DNA of 64,000 nt, from positions 25,012,001-25,076,000 of the forward strand of contig NC_084892.1 of assembly GCF_958979055.1 (NCBI RefSeq), written 5' to 3'. The stretch is from Alnus glutinosa (lineage: Eukaryota > Streptophyta > Magnoliopsida > Fagales > Betulaceae). Below, one piece after another: positions 1 through 10,563 of this stretch (its first letter is position 1; every line of letters begins with the position of its first letter). Made by a program: the position numbers and the translations under genes. The notes under the pieces are model-generated. The model did no database searches. It was given only the letters and a program-made list of their open reading frames with translations, and was not told where the DNA came from.

Positions 1-66
1 TTTTTTGCGATTTAGTTTAAAATCACACTTTTTGTCTAAGAAATTGCAACACCAAACGCAACCTTA
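1..66. repeat. Terminal fragment of a Harbinger/hAT-like MITE
   Basis: The first bases (TTTGCGATTTAG, AAATCACACTTT) and the end CCAAACGCAACC followed by TTA resemble the AAATCGCA-rich termini of the Harbinger element at 13307-16609. Only one end lies in the window, so the family is an inference. Confidence 0.3.
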
Positions 67-731
67 GTCTCTACTTACTAAAAAAAAGACACAGAAATGT
101 CAATACACATAACCTAACCTAATGAACTTCATTCAAAATACAATGCACCTCAACAAATAACCCGACCAAAAGGACTTCACTCTAAATATATCTTATTTCA
201 TGAAAAGCGATTCGTGTTTATGTGTCAAATTTAAGTTATGTCAAGATATGAGTATAAGTTTATATAAATCAATCATAACTCCATTAATTTCATATTTGAT
301 TGATATCGAATTTACGAATGTTGTAAAATATTAAGGCCATAACTTCTATCAGGTCATGGCAAAAACTATGCCTTTTATGCCTTCCAATAAGAGGGTGCCA
401 CGTCTGCCTGAAACAACGAATTAAAGTGAGACAAAAATACTGGAACCTATTCTCTATCACTCGACACTCATCTTCATCCACAAAATTCTCATTTACCTAT
501 TTCTGCGTCTCTATAGAAAAGAAACACTGCTCACCAAGGCCACCGCCACCGCCACGTCGTCTCCCACACTGGCTAAGCACAGCGCCTGAGAGAGCAAATC
601 AATGGACGAAGGACTTGTCCTCATCAGTTTATCATCAAATGCTGGGCTTGATGGAATGAGTGATAATATGGGCTAACCAAAACTCTGCCCTAACTTTTTC
701 CCCTTTCGCCTCTTCCGCCCTATGCGGATTT

Positions 732-816
732 CCAGCCTCCTTGTGAGGATTACCCACCTTCTAGTGAGGCTTTTCCACCTCCTTGTGAGGCTGACCTATC
801 ACCTTGTGATTTTTCG
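732..816. repeat. Four tandem 21-22 bp units
   Basis: Four imperfect units run in tandem, each around CCTCCTTGTGAGG, which can itself fold as CCTC/GAGG. In one plus-strand frame the repeat reads as heptads of the type LLVRLxH, but no homologous protein is recognised, so coding is doubtful. Confidence 0.55.
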
Positions 817-1728
817 TGGGTTTTTTTCCACCTTCCCTGTTTTCTTTGGTTCATTTCAGCTTCCAGGTGTGATTTGCAGAGCTTTGGCGTTTCATCTGAG
901 CACGGCTCATTTGGTCTTCATCTCCGATTTGAACGGTTTCTGTGTGGGCTTGCTATGTGTATACTTGTCAATTTTCTGCCCTTTGATATTGTGATTTTAC
1001 AAGCTGCGAACTCACTTGGGTTGTCGATATTTCTTGATTTCCTCATCTGGGTAGTTGAAAGTCCTTTGATTCCCCATGTGGGTCGGTGAGTTTTTCTGTT
1101 TCTTCATCTGAGGCGGTGAGTTTTTCCTTGTTTATTCATCTGGGTCTCGGCCATTTACTTGATTTCAGCAGCTTTCGACACTGAAATTGAGGCCCCAGAT
1201 TTACAAAACAACACCATAAACAAATAATCTCTCTCTCGCTGCATGTGTTGAGCACTTAATATGACTTTTCTTTGACTGCATATAAAAAAGAAGAAGAAAA
1301 GTGCGACGATGGAGACTGACTGTAACAAAAACAAGAAATCCCAAAAAGCAAATTCATGGATTTGAGTAAAATAACAACACATCCTGTTAAGAGTTGTAGA
1401 TGACGACGATTAATTGACAACGGTGGTGGTGCCTCTGTGAAGGAGAGTGATGTTCCAGAACTTTTTTCTAGCAAAACTAAACTCGAAGAGACTAGATCCA
1501 GTGTTTTTACATTTTTTTTTTTTTTTTTCAGGATAACGTGTCAGCCATTCATAGGAAGGCAGAAAAGGCCTTGTTTTTGCCACAACCGTATAGAAGTGGC
1601 TCTCAAATATTAATGGCCTTATCGTGTCCCATAAATATTTTTTTTAGACAATTTTACCCTTCCAGTTATACTGACCGTTTCCTCTCAGGATCCAAATGCG
1701 GAAGGAAACCCTGTGCCATCTCCACGTA

Positions 1729-1774
1729 CAGTTCCCACTCGCTCCAGGGTAATAGACACTAGAAAATACTCTCA

Positions 1775-1815
<41 letters not shown>

Positions 1816-1883
1816 ATAGAAAAATATTGTTCCGAATTTACCCCTGGGAAAACCCCTTCCACAGTGCCCACTCGCTGCAGGGT
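1729..1883. repeat. 22-bp near-identical direct repeat flanking a poly(A) segment
   Basis: CAGTTCCCACTCGCTCCAGG at 1729 and CAGTGCCCACTCGCTGCAGG at 1862 differ at two bases over 22 and flank about 110 bp that contains a run of about 40 A. The right copy ends 10 bases before the TPR start codon. The arrangement fits a small A-tailed insertion with a target duplication, or a local duplication with slippage. Confidence 0.5.
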
Positions 1884-1892
1884 TTTGCAGTG

Positions 1893-4800
1893 ATGATGAT
1901 TCGCGTCGCAGTTAATCTCTCTAGAGCGGCGACCTCCGCCGCAAGATCCGCCAGTCTGGGTCTGAATTCATCTAGACCCTGCGGTCCCTCTTTGTTATCA
2001 CCACCACCGTTCAGATCGCTTCACGATGCGAACCCGGTCGCTCTTCAGATGATCAATTACGCCCTCTCCCATGCCAGGTCACAAAAATCAGGTTCTTCCC
2101 CAAATCATTTTATCTATGAAAATTTTAAAACCATAATTTTTCTTTTGAATGTTTTAGATTATGATATGGTTTTGTATTTGTGCAATTATTCAGATGAATC
2201 TTACGCGCAAGGTCTTCTGGTACTGGAGCAGTGCCTTTCCACTCAGCCAAGTGAGGGCCAAGACGCTGAGAATTCAAGGGGATTAGTCTTGCTGGCCATG
2301 TCTACCTTATTCTCTGAAAGGTTTTCCTTTTTCTTTTCCTTATTTACATCGTGGGTGCTTGATTGGTAGATTCAGTAACTTATGATAAGTTTGAGTTTGA
2401 TGGGTTTCAGAGGGAATTTTGGTGAAGCAGTTGAGAGACTTCAGAGAATCGAAGATTTAAAGCACTCTTATTTAGGTGTTAGAGGTAAAAATGATATGTT
2501 TTTACTTCAATTTGTTTTGCATTTCTAGTTGAATTTGTGAAGTTGGATGGTATGAAATGGGTATTGACTAGAAATCGTGACTCGGTCCTTGTTATAGTTG
2601 CTGCATTGGAAGCTCTTGTTGGGCTTCATCTAGAGCTGGGGCAGGTGAGTTTACAAGCACCCATTTCAGTGTTTTATTCATTTGTTTGTTTCAATTTCCT
2701 GTTCTTGAGTTTTGAAATTTATCTTGAGTTGGTTCTCCCTATATAGGATGATTCTTCATCAGTGATCGCAGATAAATGCTTAGAACTAGTTGAGAAAGAA
2801 GATGCAATAGGTGGTGTTGGAAACCCTGTGGTCTTGAGTGCTTGTGCTAAAGCGGCCAAAGGGATGGTTGAACTTGTCCGTGGAAATCTGAAATTAGGTT
2901 TATCAAGCCCTTGGTTCTTTTTTTTTTTGGTCACTGTAGCAGCTTTCGTAAATTACTGAATGCTTAGCTATTTCGCTGCAGCCATTATATGTTTGCAAGG
3001 ATTTAAGGAAAGTGAAGGAATTACTGGTGAGGTTCATGTAATTAGACATTGTGGTAAGTTATTATAGTGCAGTGAATTGATGATTCGACTTATAGGTAGT
3101 GTTGGTCTATCAATTGGAGAACTCTTGCATGCTACACAGAGTTTTTCATTGGCAAAAGAGGCATACCAAAAAGTAATTCAAAGGGCGTCTGAGAATAAAG
3201 ATTTTAGCGACTTAAATGCCTTAGCAGCTTGTAATATGTCATCAGAGGAAATATTGTTGGCAGCCACGTGTGCATTAGGACAGCTTGAGGCACACATGGG
3301 GTAGGCTCAGGATTACATCTGCACCTTCCATTAGCTTTTTTCCCCCTTTGGTATGTTTTTCTTCCACCCTAAATCTAACTTGTGTTCTTTTAGAAACTTC
3401 GGTGATGCAGAGGAGATATTAACAAGGGCGTTATCTAAAACAGAGGAACATTTTGGTGTGTTACGTTGGCTTTTTTGTTAATTGAGTGACATACAAATAC
3501 TCTCTGCATTTCTTATTTGCATCTATCTCTGCAATGATATCTGGGTATGTCCTGTGGTTTTATTTGTTTGATGTAGGCCCTCATCACCCAAAAGTTGGTG
3601 TTGTCTTAACCTGCATGGCTCTTATGTTTAGGCGTAAAGCAATGCAGGAGCGTTCAAGTTCTCTTTTGATTCAAGAGGTACGAACTTGTACATGACCAGA
3701 TTTATTTATGTGGCCAAAATTTAAATTTTGATGTTAATTATTCACTCTTTGGCTCTTAATCGAACTTGGTACTGTTAAGGCCATGCATGAATAAATTGAT
3801 TTGGTTCGTTTTAGGACATTGAATGAATTCTGTAAGTGTAGGGTCAAAGATCATTTGTCACCTTTTTGAATCAGAATGGTTGATTGAGATGTGTTACTAG
3901 ATTATCGGGTTGCATGTATGTATATTCATAATAATGTAACATGCAGTTGGCTTCATTGTGAATAAGACACATAATTTTACTGAGATGATCAAGGGCTGAG
4001 ACTAGTTTATCTGGGGTCTACCCAATTACTTATTCATATGCATTAGGGTCTCTAGCACATTACTTGGTTGATTTATTAATTTTGTTTAATTGTTTTCTTC
4101 TTTTTCCTTCTAGTTTAATATTTCAAATGTCATTGTCAGGGACTATATAGAAAGGCATTAGAGTTGTTGAAAGCTCCACTAGTGGATACAGATGGTATGT
4201 CGAACAGCTCTTTGATTCTCTTTCTTCATATTCAATTAAATGAAAATTTGTTGTCATTTTTTTTATCTTATTTTTCGACTTTGTAGATACAGGAGCAAAG
4301 GTAGATAAAACTGATATAGTGGCCCTTGCAAGAGGTAATGTTAAGTGTTTGAATGATTCTAATTATTCATTTTAAATTACCTCATAAACATGTGGAGAGG
4401 TTTTACCTGAGTAATGACCATTCGAGAATCAGTGTTGACCCTCGAAAGTTTTTATGTTCCTATTGCTATATGTTCGACCAATGTATATTACCTGAACATT
4501 CACTTCGTTCAACTTTTGCATTTCTGATGTTCTGAAAAATGAGTGTATTACACGGATGAACTTATGATGGCCGTACTTTTGACACTCTTGTTAACATTTT
4601 ATTTGAACATGCATTCTGCATGTCATAGTTGAATCTATCAATTTTGTTCTACTATTTGTAAGGTGATTTGAAAATCCCCTGAACGTTGGCGAAATGACGT
4701 AATTTTCTGCGTGATTGGACTGGATTTGAACCCCTGACATTCTGTACCCAAAACAAACGTGCTATGGACTGACGAGTATATGCACATTTAAGAGTTGTGA

Positions 4801-5118
4801 TTTGTTTCTATCGTTCCAACTTGAAGTAGAATGTGTGCATGTGCATGCACTCACACCTATAATGTGTTTTATTTGTCGTGGTTTGGTATGGTGACTCTTA
4901 GCTGGATTTTGGCATTGATATAGTCGGTTGATTATGTAGGTGGGTATGCAGAAGTACTCTGCGTCCAACAGAACAGAAAGGTTCAAGGAGAGAAAATGAA
5001 GAGTTGGGCTGAGGCTGCATGGCGGAACCGCAGGCTCTCCCTCGCCGAGGCACTAGAAATATCAGACCCTTCTTTCAAAGTGCCAGTTATAGATGCTCGA
5101 ACCTGCAGGACCATATAG
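1893..5118 (+). CDS. Tetratricopeptide-like repeat protein, probably organellar
   Basis: The product is unnamed; it looks like a plant TPR-type helical-repeat protein that would act as a protein-binding scaffold. Twelve exons with consistent phase give 430 residues: 1893-2091, 2194-2320, 2411-2484, 2598-2644, 2747-2897, 2982-3026, 3096-3300, 3394-3455, 3577-3677, 4140-4194, 4287-4334 and 4940-5118 (stop TAG). The first ~45 residues are rich in Arg, Ser and Ala with few acids, typical of a mitochondrial or chloroplast targeting peptide. Degenerate repeat helices carry the GNFGEAVERL and GNFGDAEEIL signatures (~100 and ~290), which are classic TPR helix-A positions. The basic C-terminal segment is MKSWAEAAWRNRRLSLAEAL. 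ATG 1893 is followed directly by a second ATG at 1896. Intron 11 (4335-4939) is the longest. The exon chain is secure; the organelle assignment is inferred. Confidence 0.85.
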
Positions 5119-6120
5119 GTGTTTTTTTCTTCCCAGGTTCTGCAGCAGGAGTTCACTGTTCATGTTCTTGATACATGACAAAGGAGTGTCTCCAAACCAA
5201 TGTACACACGACCTTTGATCCATGTGAGACAAATCCCTCGGAAATAAATTTTGTTTTGAAATGAAATAGTTTCTGACTCTGATATCCAAAGTGCACCCTC
5301 GGAACTTGTTTGTCTTAATTGATAAGAACCAATTCATCAAGGTGGTTGTATTGTTCTCTGACTGCATATATGGTTTATTTTTTAATGAGCTCTAAGCTCT
5401 TATCTGTCTTATGAACAGTGGTGATGCATCCTTGCTGAGCCATGATTAGTTTGGGTGTAGCAAATCTAATGGCCTTGAGATAATAGAATAAATTCTGCCT
5501 TGGGACACATGATAACGGTCATGACGGCCTCTAAAACATTCAACAGATTGGCTATGTTAGGGTTGTTTGGATTTGCAATTAAACATTTTGTAAAATTGTA
5601 GTTTAATCTTTAAAATTGTGCGTTTAAAAAAAAAAAAAAAATACCCTTGCCGGTTTCCTGCGATTTGAAAATACGAATTTTTTATATTTTCAAATCGTAG
5701 TTCTTTTGTAAATGCAATCTCAAACAATTCATGTTTTGCAATTTGATTAAAAATTATATATTTTTATCTATAAAATCGTAACTTCAAAGTTCAAACACAC
5801 CCTTGGTTTTGAAAGCTTCTTGTTCTCTGGCAGACTGGCACCCCCGAAAGGTTGCAATCCTTTTGGGCCAGGCGGATTTTGTAAGCGAAAGATGCAGATT
5901 ATACGGTACGATTATATACGTGTTTGTTGCTGGGAGACAGATTTCTTACAGGCACGGTAAAGATATAAGATAGAATGCACATCAATGTAAGAGATTAAAT
6001 ACATTTACTGGCAGCACACAAAGTTAAATTACAATTACAGTCAAAAGACTAGTTCTTGAAACGAATAATAAACCGAAAGTCACATGAATTATACATGCAT
6101 ATATAATCCAGATTAAATGG
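5119..6120. other. Convergent intergenic region between the TPR gene and OHP1
   Basis: Both neighbouring genes end here, so the stretch should hold both 3' untranslated regions. It contains one MITE candidate (5560-5802) and no coding region that I can support. Confidence 0.5.
5560..5802. mobile_element. Tourist-like MITE candidate
   Basis: The ends GGGTTGTTTGGATTTGC and the reverse complement GGGTGTGTTTGAACTTTG form imperfect terminal inverted repeats of about 20 bp. TTA precedes the left end and TTG follows the right end, so the 3-bp target duplication is imperfect. The interior is AT-rich with the CAAATCG motif also seen in the Harbinger element at 13307, which suggests the same superfamily. 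Confidence 0.5.
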
Positions 6121-6689
6121 TCAAAGTGGAAGATCAAGCCCTTTCCCTATCTCCACCCCAATCAACTGTAGTATTCCCTTGTTTAATATCTGAAAAGCCA
6201 CAAAGCCACAGTGAATAAATTCTTCAGCGAAAAAGCTCATCAAAGCCTTCTTTTGGTTACAATTATTGCAAGAAGATGGAAGTTCAAAAGAAAGAACTCA
6301 CCAATTCTACAATGAAAGTTCCAATAAGGCCAATCATACAAGCTCTAGAATTCCAAATTTCAGCTGTCTTTGTGAAACCAAGAAAAGGGGCAATGAATTT
6401 TGGCTCTACTTTGGGCATTTCCACCTGATATTTCCAAAACCCATTTCTTTATCATAATTAATCTTCCTCAGGAACACATAAAATAAGGAGCTAATAAAAG
6501 TAAGAGCAAAAACAAAGAACATACTCCTGCAGGAAGCTTTGCAGCACGGACCCAGAAAGAAGCTTTCTTCTTGAAGGTTGTACCATTCAGATTACGATGA
6601 TTGAGAAGCTTGAGTTGTTGGTTTCCACGAAATACTTGAGCTCTCGCTGGGAGGAGAGAAGATGATAACATTGAAGATGAAGATGCCAT
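6121..6689 (-). CDS. OHP1: Light-harvesting-like one-helix protein OHP1, chloroplastic
   Basis: Three exons (6525-6689, 6302-6424, 6121-6189) encode 118 residues, close to the ~110 of the plant OHP1 family. Residues 1-48 are a Ser/Arg-rich chloroplast transit peptide ending near VRAAKLP. Then comes the single chlorophyll-binding transmembrane helix with EIWNSRACMIGLIGTFIVE, the Glu/Asn/Arg ligand motif of ELIP-type proteins. The tail GVEIGKGLDLPL is the highly conserved OHP1 C-terminus. From family knowledge, OHP1 pairs with OHP2 and HCF244 in thylakoids, binds chlorophyll and carotenoid, and supports D1 synthesis and photosystem II reaction-centre assembly. Both introns are GT-AG and in phase. 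The start ATG has no competitor, and nothing looks broken. OHP2-type proteins are longer, so OHP1 is preferred. Confidence 0.95.
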
Positions 6690-7170
6690 TGTTTTGGTTC
6701 AACAACCATAGCCGTTGCTTCTTCACCCACCTTATCTACTTGTCTGTAAGCGTTCAGATTTCATTTATTTGTTACTTATTTAATGTTCCTCGTTTTTTTC
6801 TTTTTGACTTTATCTTTTTCTGGTGGGTTTTGTTTGATACACGCTCATGTGACACTGAGCACATATCTGCTGGGTCCCCCAGTGGGCATGGACTGGACCG
6901 ACTGAGGATGTTCTGTTCTTGTGTCCCACAGAATAGGACTCTGGCTCTGTCACATTCAGTACAGAGTGCACATTTAATTTTTCAACCCAAAAAAAAAATA
7001 AAAAATAATGGAGGGAGATAACCAAAGTGCTTCGATTGATTATCTGGCCATTTTTCTATTGAATTGTATATTATAATTGTTGTTTTTTTTTTCGGACAAT
7101 CTGAATTGTTCTTGGTACAACAATCACAAACAAAAAGAAAGATCACCATGATGATTTCCTTAAACAACTT
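6690..7170. other. OHP1 5' flank / cyclin 3' flank
   Basis: The stretch should contain the OHP1 promoter and 5' leader (minus strand) and the 3' end of the downstream cyclin. It is AT-rich. I see no further gene, and no regulatory box that I would defend. Confidence 0.4.
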
Positions 7171-9020
7171 TTACTGTTCTTCCCGCTTTCTTTTCTTCCT
7201 ACTTGATTTGATAAGATTGCTGTTTGGACCACGGATCTTCAAGAAAGAGAAATTGACATGGCAGTCACATATGTCAATGGGCTGCTTCAGCAACACTGTC
7301 GTGGGACTTGAAGGGCAGTCATGATAGTGTGTTAAGTTGTGCAAAGAGCCGACCTGCTGTTGAGCTTCCATGATCATATGGCACTTGACCAAATCATCCT
7401 AGTAAATTGACAACCCTGTCAATAAAACAGTACATCGCATTCAAGAAGTACGTTTTTTCTGCTTAGGTTTTTACCTTTTGAGCTTTATTAAAGAGTCTTG
7501 TAATGGAGGGGAGGTAGGCATTGGATATTGATGGAATTAGTATCTCGTCTAGACTGCACCAAAGAGCAGATACAGCAACAACACTTGGCCTAAACTCCAA
7601 CAATCTTGAATCTGGATGGTTTGGTTTCAATTATATATCAGTGGAAGCAAATGAATTTAGACCTACCATTACTTCCATTTTTCTAGCCTATATAGCACGA
7701 AGCATTTCATAGCTAAGTCAATACTTAAAGTTCTATATCCTGTACAGTAAATGTGACAATTCATGTTCACGTGTCGTATTTGGACTGTATCGATGCATCG
7801 ATATAAGACTATATTAATCCGACCTATTTAATGAAACATGTCAGACTCATCAACTCTAATTTATTAATTTCATGTTGTATTCATGTTAATTGGGTCATAT
7901 CCTTTTAATAGGTGAGGCCCGACAAGTAAAAGATTTTAATTAAACTGGGGTAAATTGGCACGAAGTCAAGGTTCAAACTTAGAACTTTTGACTTTGATAT
8001 TATATTAAATTATCATTTGTCTCAAAAACTTAAACTGATAAGAAATGATAAATTTAATCATTTAATCAAAATATATATATATATATATATATATACCTGA
8101 AATAGCTGCAAGAAGTAACTTAGTGACTCGGGTAGTAATATCTTCTTGAAGAGGTTTCAAGGAGTCAATGCTACATATCAACAATTCCATGTAAGAATAA
8201 GCCGTTGTAGAGCTAAGACGCCATCCTAAGGCCTTTAACAGCGTCAATTCCATCCACTGGATTGTGTTTGACTCAAATGAATGGCCCAAATCCTCCATCT
8301 TCAATCACAATATTGGTAAAGGTCAATCAGTTATATATATATATATATCATAAGAACAACAACAACAACAATAATTAACAAGAGTCACCTGAATTTCATG
8401 CAACGTAGGAGTGCAGGTTTCACTGAACTTGGAGGCAACAGATAAGCACGCAACAGACAATAATTCAACCATCCAATAGCTCCATCCCTTGAAAATTTAT
8501 GTTAAACATTAGTGCTAAATATCCGCATGTATATGATTCTATCCAGCAAGTAATCAATATTAGATATTCAGGCCTGCTTACATTGCATTGATTCATAGAT
8601 ATGAACCGATCAAGGTAATTTGCAGCATTGAAAGCAGCTCCAAAAGGGAGATTCAAGCGACTTCTGGACTGTAAACAAAAAACCAACCAAACACTTATAT
8701 ACGAGAGTTGGAGATCGATCGAGAAAGAAATTAAATGATGAAGACGTGAAAAATGGTTGTCGATCTAGGATCGAGAAACTGACCCGAAAAAGCCACCGAG
8801 TGGCTCTATATCTAGCATTGGTCAAATTTTGCGACCGGAGATGCTCCACGTAATTAGCTTCAGGCATGTAACTGATCTCCTTCTCCAGGTAGATAGAAAG
8901 GGCCTCCTCGGAGTCTTCCTTAGTCGGATAAAACGAACCACGGTAGCTCTCTGTACTCTGATGATCAATGGGCGCTACAGGGCTGGACGGCCACGCCTCA
9001 TCACACAGCAAGTTTTCCAT
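7171..9020 (-). CDS. D-type cyclin, CYCD7-like
   Basis: Six exons (8784-9020, 8582-8668, 8389-8487, 8097-8298, 7475-7611, 7171-7398) give 329 residues with continuous phase. D-type cyclins bind CDKA, and the complex phosphorylates retinoblastoma-related protein in the nucleus to open the G1/S transition. The retinoblastoma-binding LxCxE motif is LLCDE at residues 4-8. The N-terminal cyclin box spans exons 1-4, with SRSRLNLPFGAAFNAANYLD, WMVELLSVACLSVASKFSET and WMELTLLKALGWRLSSTTAY. The C-terminal cyclin fold follows (LLEFRPSVVAVSALWCSLDE), and the protein ends in a basic nuclear-signal-like SSRKKRKREEQ. The short N-terminus and LLCDEAWPSSP start recall CYCD7, a subgroup tied to stomatal lineage divisions; the subgroup is an inference. 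ATG 9020 is preferred over the in-frame ATG at 9038 because it puts LxCxE where the family has it. Intron 4 carries an (AT)n tract. Confidence 0.9.
8071..8095. repeat. (AT)n microsatellite in cyclin intron 4
   Basis: A run of alternating A and T abuts the donor side of intron 4. A second, shorter (TA)n lies near 8333-8349 in intron 3. Confidence 0.8.
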
Positions 9021-9538
9021 ACGTACAAATCTTGTCAATGGAAATGTAAATGGTCTGACAGGATAATCATATTCAGGACAGTGTTTTTCGTACTGGAGAG
9101 GAAAGGAGGTGAGGGAAGGTATATATTTGGAGGTGGCGTGGGGGTTGAAGGTTGATACATGAATGATGAATAATCCATGATACGTGGGTAGTTAGGGGAA
9201 GAAGGGTGAAATAAAAAGAGGGACACGTCCCTCATGAAGCGGGGTAAATGCTGTAATGGGGATTTTTAATTAATTTTGGCGGCAGTAACCAATTGCGTGA
9301 GCGCACGAGGATAGCTGCGTGCGTTGCATAAATGGTGCATGCTATTCCTTGAATATGGGGAAGGAGCAAAACTGTACGTGGTTGAGTTTTTGGCGGTGGC
9401 CCCAGCTCCGTTGGTTACGTCGCTTTTCCAGTTGGGCGTGGACCCACGTTGTGTGATTAGGATCATGAGGCCGTAATAACTCCTCGTTTAATTGACACTT
9501 TAATATGGCGGATACTAATGACCATCATCGTAACAAAT
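9021..9538. other. Cyclin 5' flank
   Basis: Upstream region of the cyclin gene up to the Mutator-like element. No other gene is visible. The stretch presumably contains the cyclin promoter, which would then have been modified on its distal side by the transposon. Confidence 0.4.
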
Positions 9539-9547
9539 TAACAATAA

Positions 9548-10219
9548 GGGTTAAATAGTGAACATCCGATGTGATTTACCTCTTTTATTTTTTTGTGGTT
9601 AATTTCGTATCAGAAATGCTACCTTTAAAAGTAGACGCTTGTCACAGATGTCACATCAATACCCCTTTATATTTTGACAAAAGATAAAAATGGTACTTCC
9701 GTTCAAATTTTTATCTAAAAGTTAAAAGTAGTTTACGTTAGTGTCACTAAACAACCTTTAAAAGTAAACACTTATCACAGATATCACATCAGTGCCATGT
9801 CATATTTTCTTTTTTAATTTTTTTTAAAAGCTTTAAAAAAAATATTGAAAAAAAAAAAAACAAAAAAAACAGAAAGAAAAGGAGGGGTGGCTCAGCCGGT
9901 CGGCTATCCCCATAGCCCTTGAACCTCCCCCAAACCGGCAAAGGAGGTGACTAAGCCACCCCCCCCCCCCCCCCCCTTTTTTTTTTCAAATTTTTTGAAG
10001 CTTTTAAAATAATTGTTTTTTATAAAAAAATAACATTACACTAATGTGTCATATGTAACAGAGTCGACTTTTAAAGGGTGTTTAGTGACACTAACGTAAA
10101 CTACCGTTAACTTTTGAATAAAAATTTGAACAGAAGTACCATCTCCGTCTTTCGCCAAAATCAAGGTCTCATTTGCGATACAAATGAATCACAGGGCAGG
10201 GGCAAAAACGTATTAACCC
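9548..10219. mobile_element. Mutator-like non-autonomous foldback element, 9-bp TSD
   Basis: The element starts GGGTTAAATAG and ends TTAACCC. It is flanked by an exact 9-bp duplication, TAACAATAA (9539-9547 and 10220-10228), the size typical of Mutator. Long internal inverted arms (for example TTTACGTTAGTGTCACTAAA near 9731 and its reverse complement near 10086) make most of it foldable. The core is a C-rich segment with GGTGGCTCAGCC and a long C run (9961-9976). No transposase is present. A related copy lies at 63180-63701. Confidence 0.9.
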
Positions 10220-10228
10220 TAACAATAA

Positions 10229-10563
10229 TCAGAATACGTAGTCAGAATGAAAGAAGATCACAAGAATCAGATGAACATAGCTGCAATGATCCACTAAAAT
10301 TCAAAAGGTTGGCTTCACATGCATGTTTGACTTCAATTCACATAAAACAATACAATAAGTATTCCACGCAAATGTACTTTTTGACAAGTATTCTTAACAC
10401 AAACAGATGTACATCACTGTCAACTCTTCCAATATAATCTTCGTACAGTTTGGATTCCCAGTGATCGATCTTGCATAATCTCCCTTAGTACCTCTGAGAT
10501 GTTCACCTGACCAAGCGAAGTTCAATCATGCGCTAACTTCAAAAGCGAATGCCTTCTTCCATT
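10229..10563. other. GID4 3' flank
   Basis: AT-rich sequence after the Mutator-like element, likely including the GID4 3' untranslated region. No independent gene is supported. Confidence 0.4.

Larger units (their letters stand above)
67..1890. other. Intergenic DNA and 5' flank of the TPR gene
   Basis: No coding region could be supported. The stretch holds short tandem repeats (732-816 and two copies of a GGTGAGTTTTTC-type unit near 1085-1130), a T run near 1511-1529 and an A run of about 40 bases near 1776-1815. The C/T-rich stretch 680-850 and the sequence up to 1890 may include untranslated exons of the downstream gene, but no splice pair decides this. Confidence 0.4.

Noticed and set aside
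722-1089. Two overlapping plus-strand frames near 0.7-1.1 kb
   Set aside because: No homology. The first is shaped by the 21-bp repeats. It may be leader or intergenic DNA.
1893-2091. PPR rather than TPR identity for the 1893-5118 gene
   Set aside because: The repeat helices show GNFGEAVERL/GNFGDAEEIL TPR positions and many introns, whereas PPR genes are usually intronless with 35-residue repeats.
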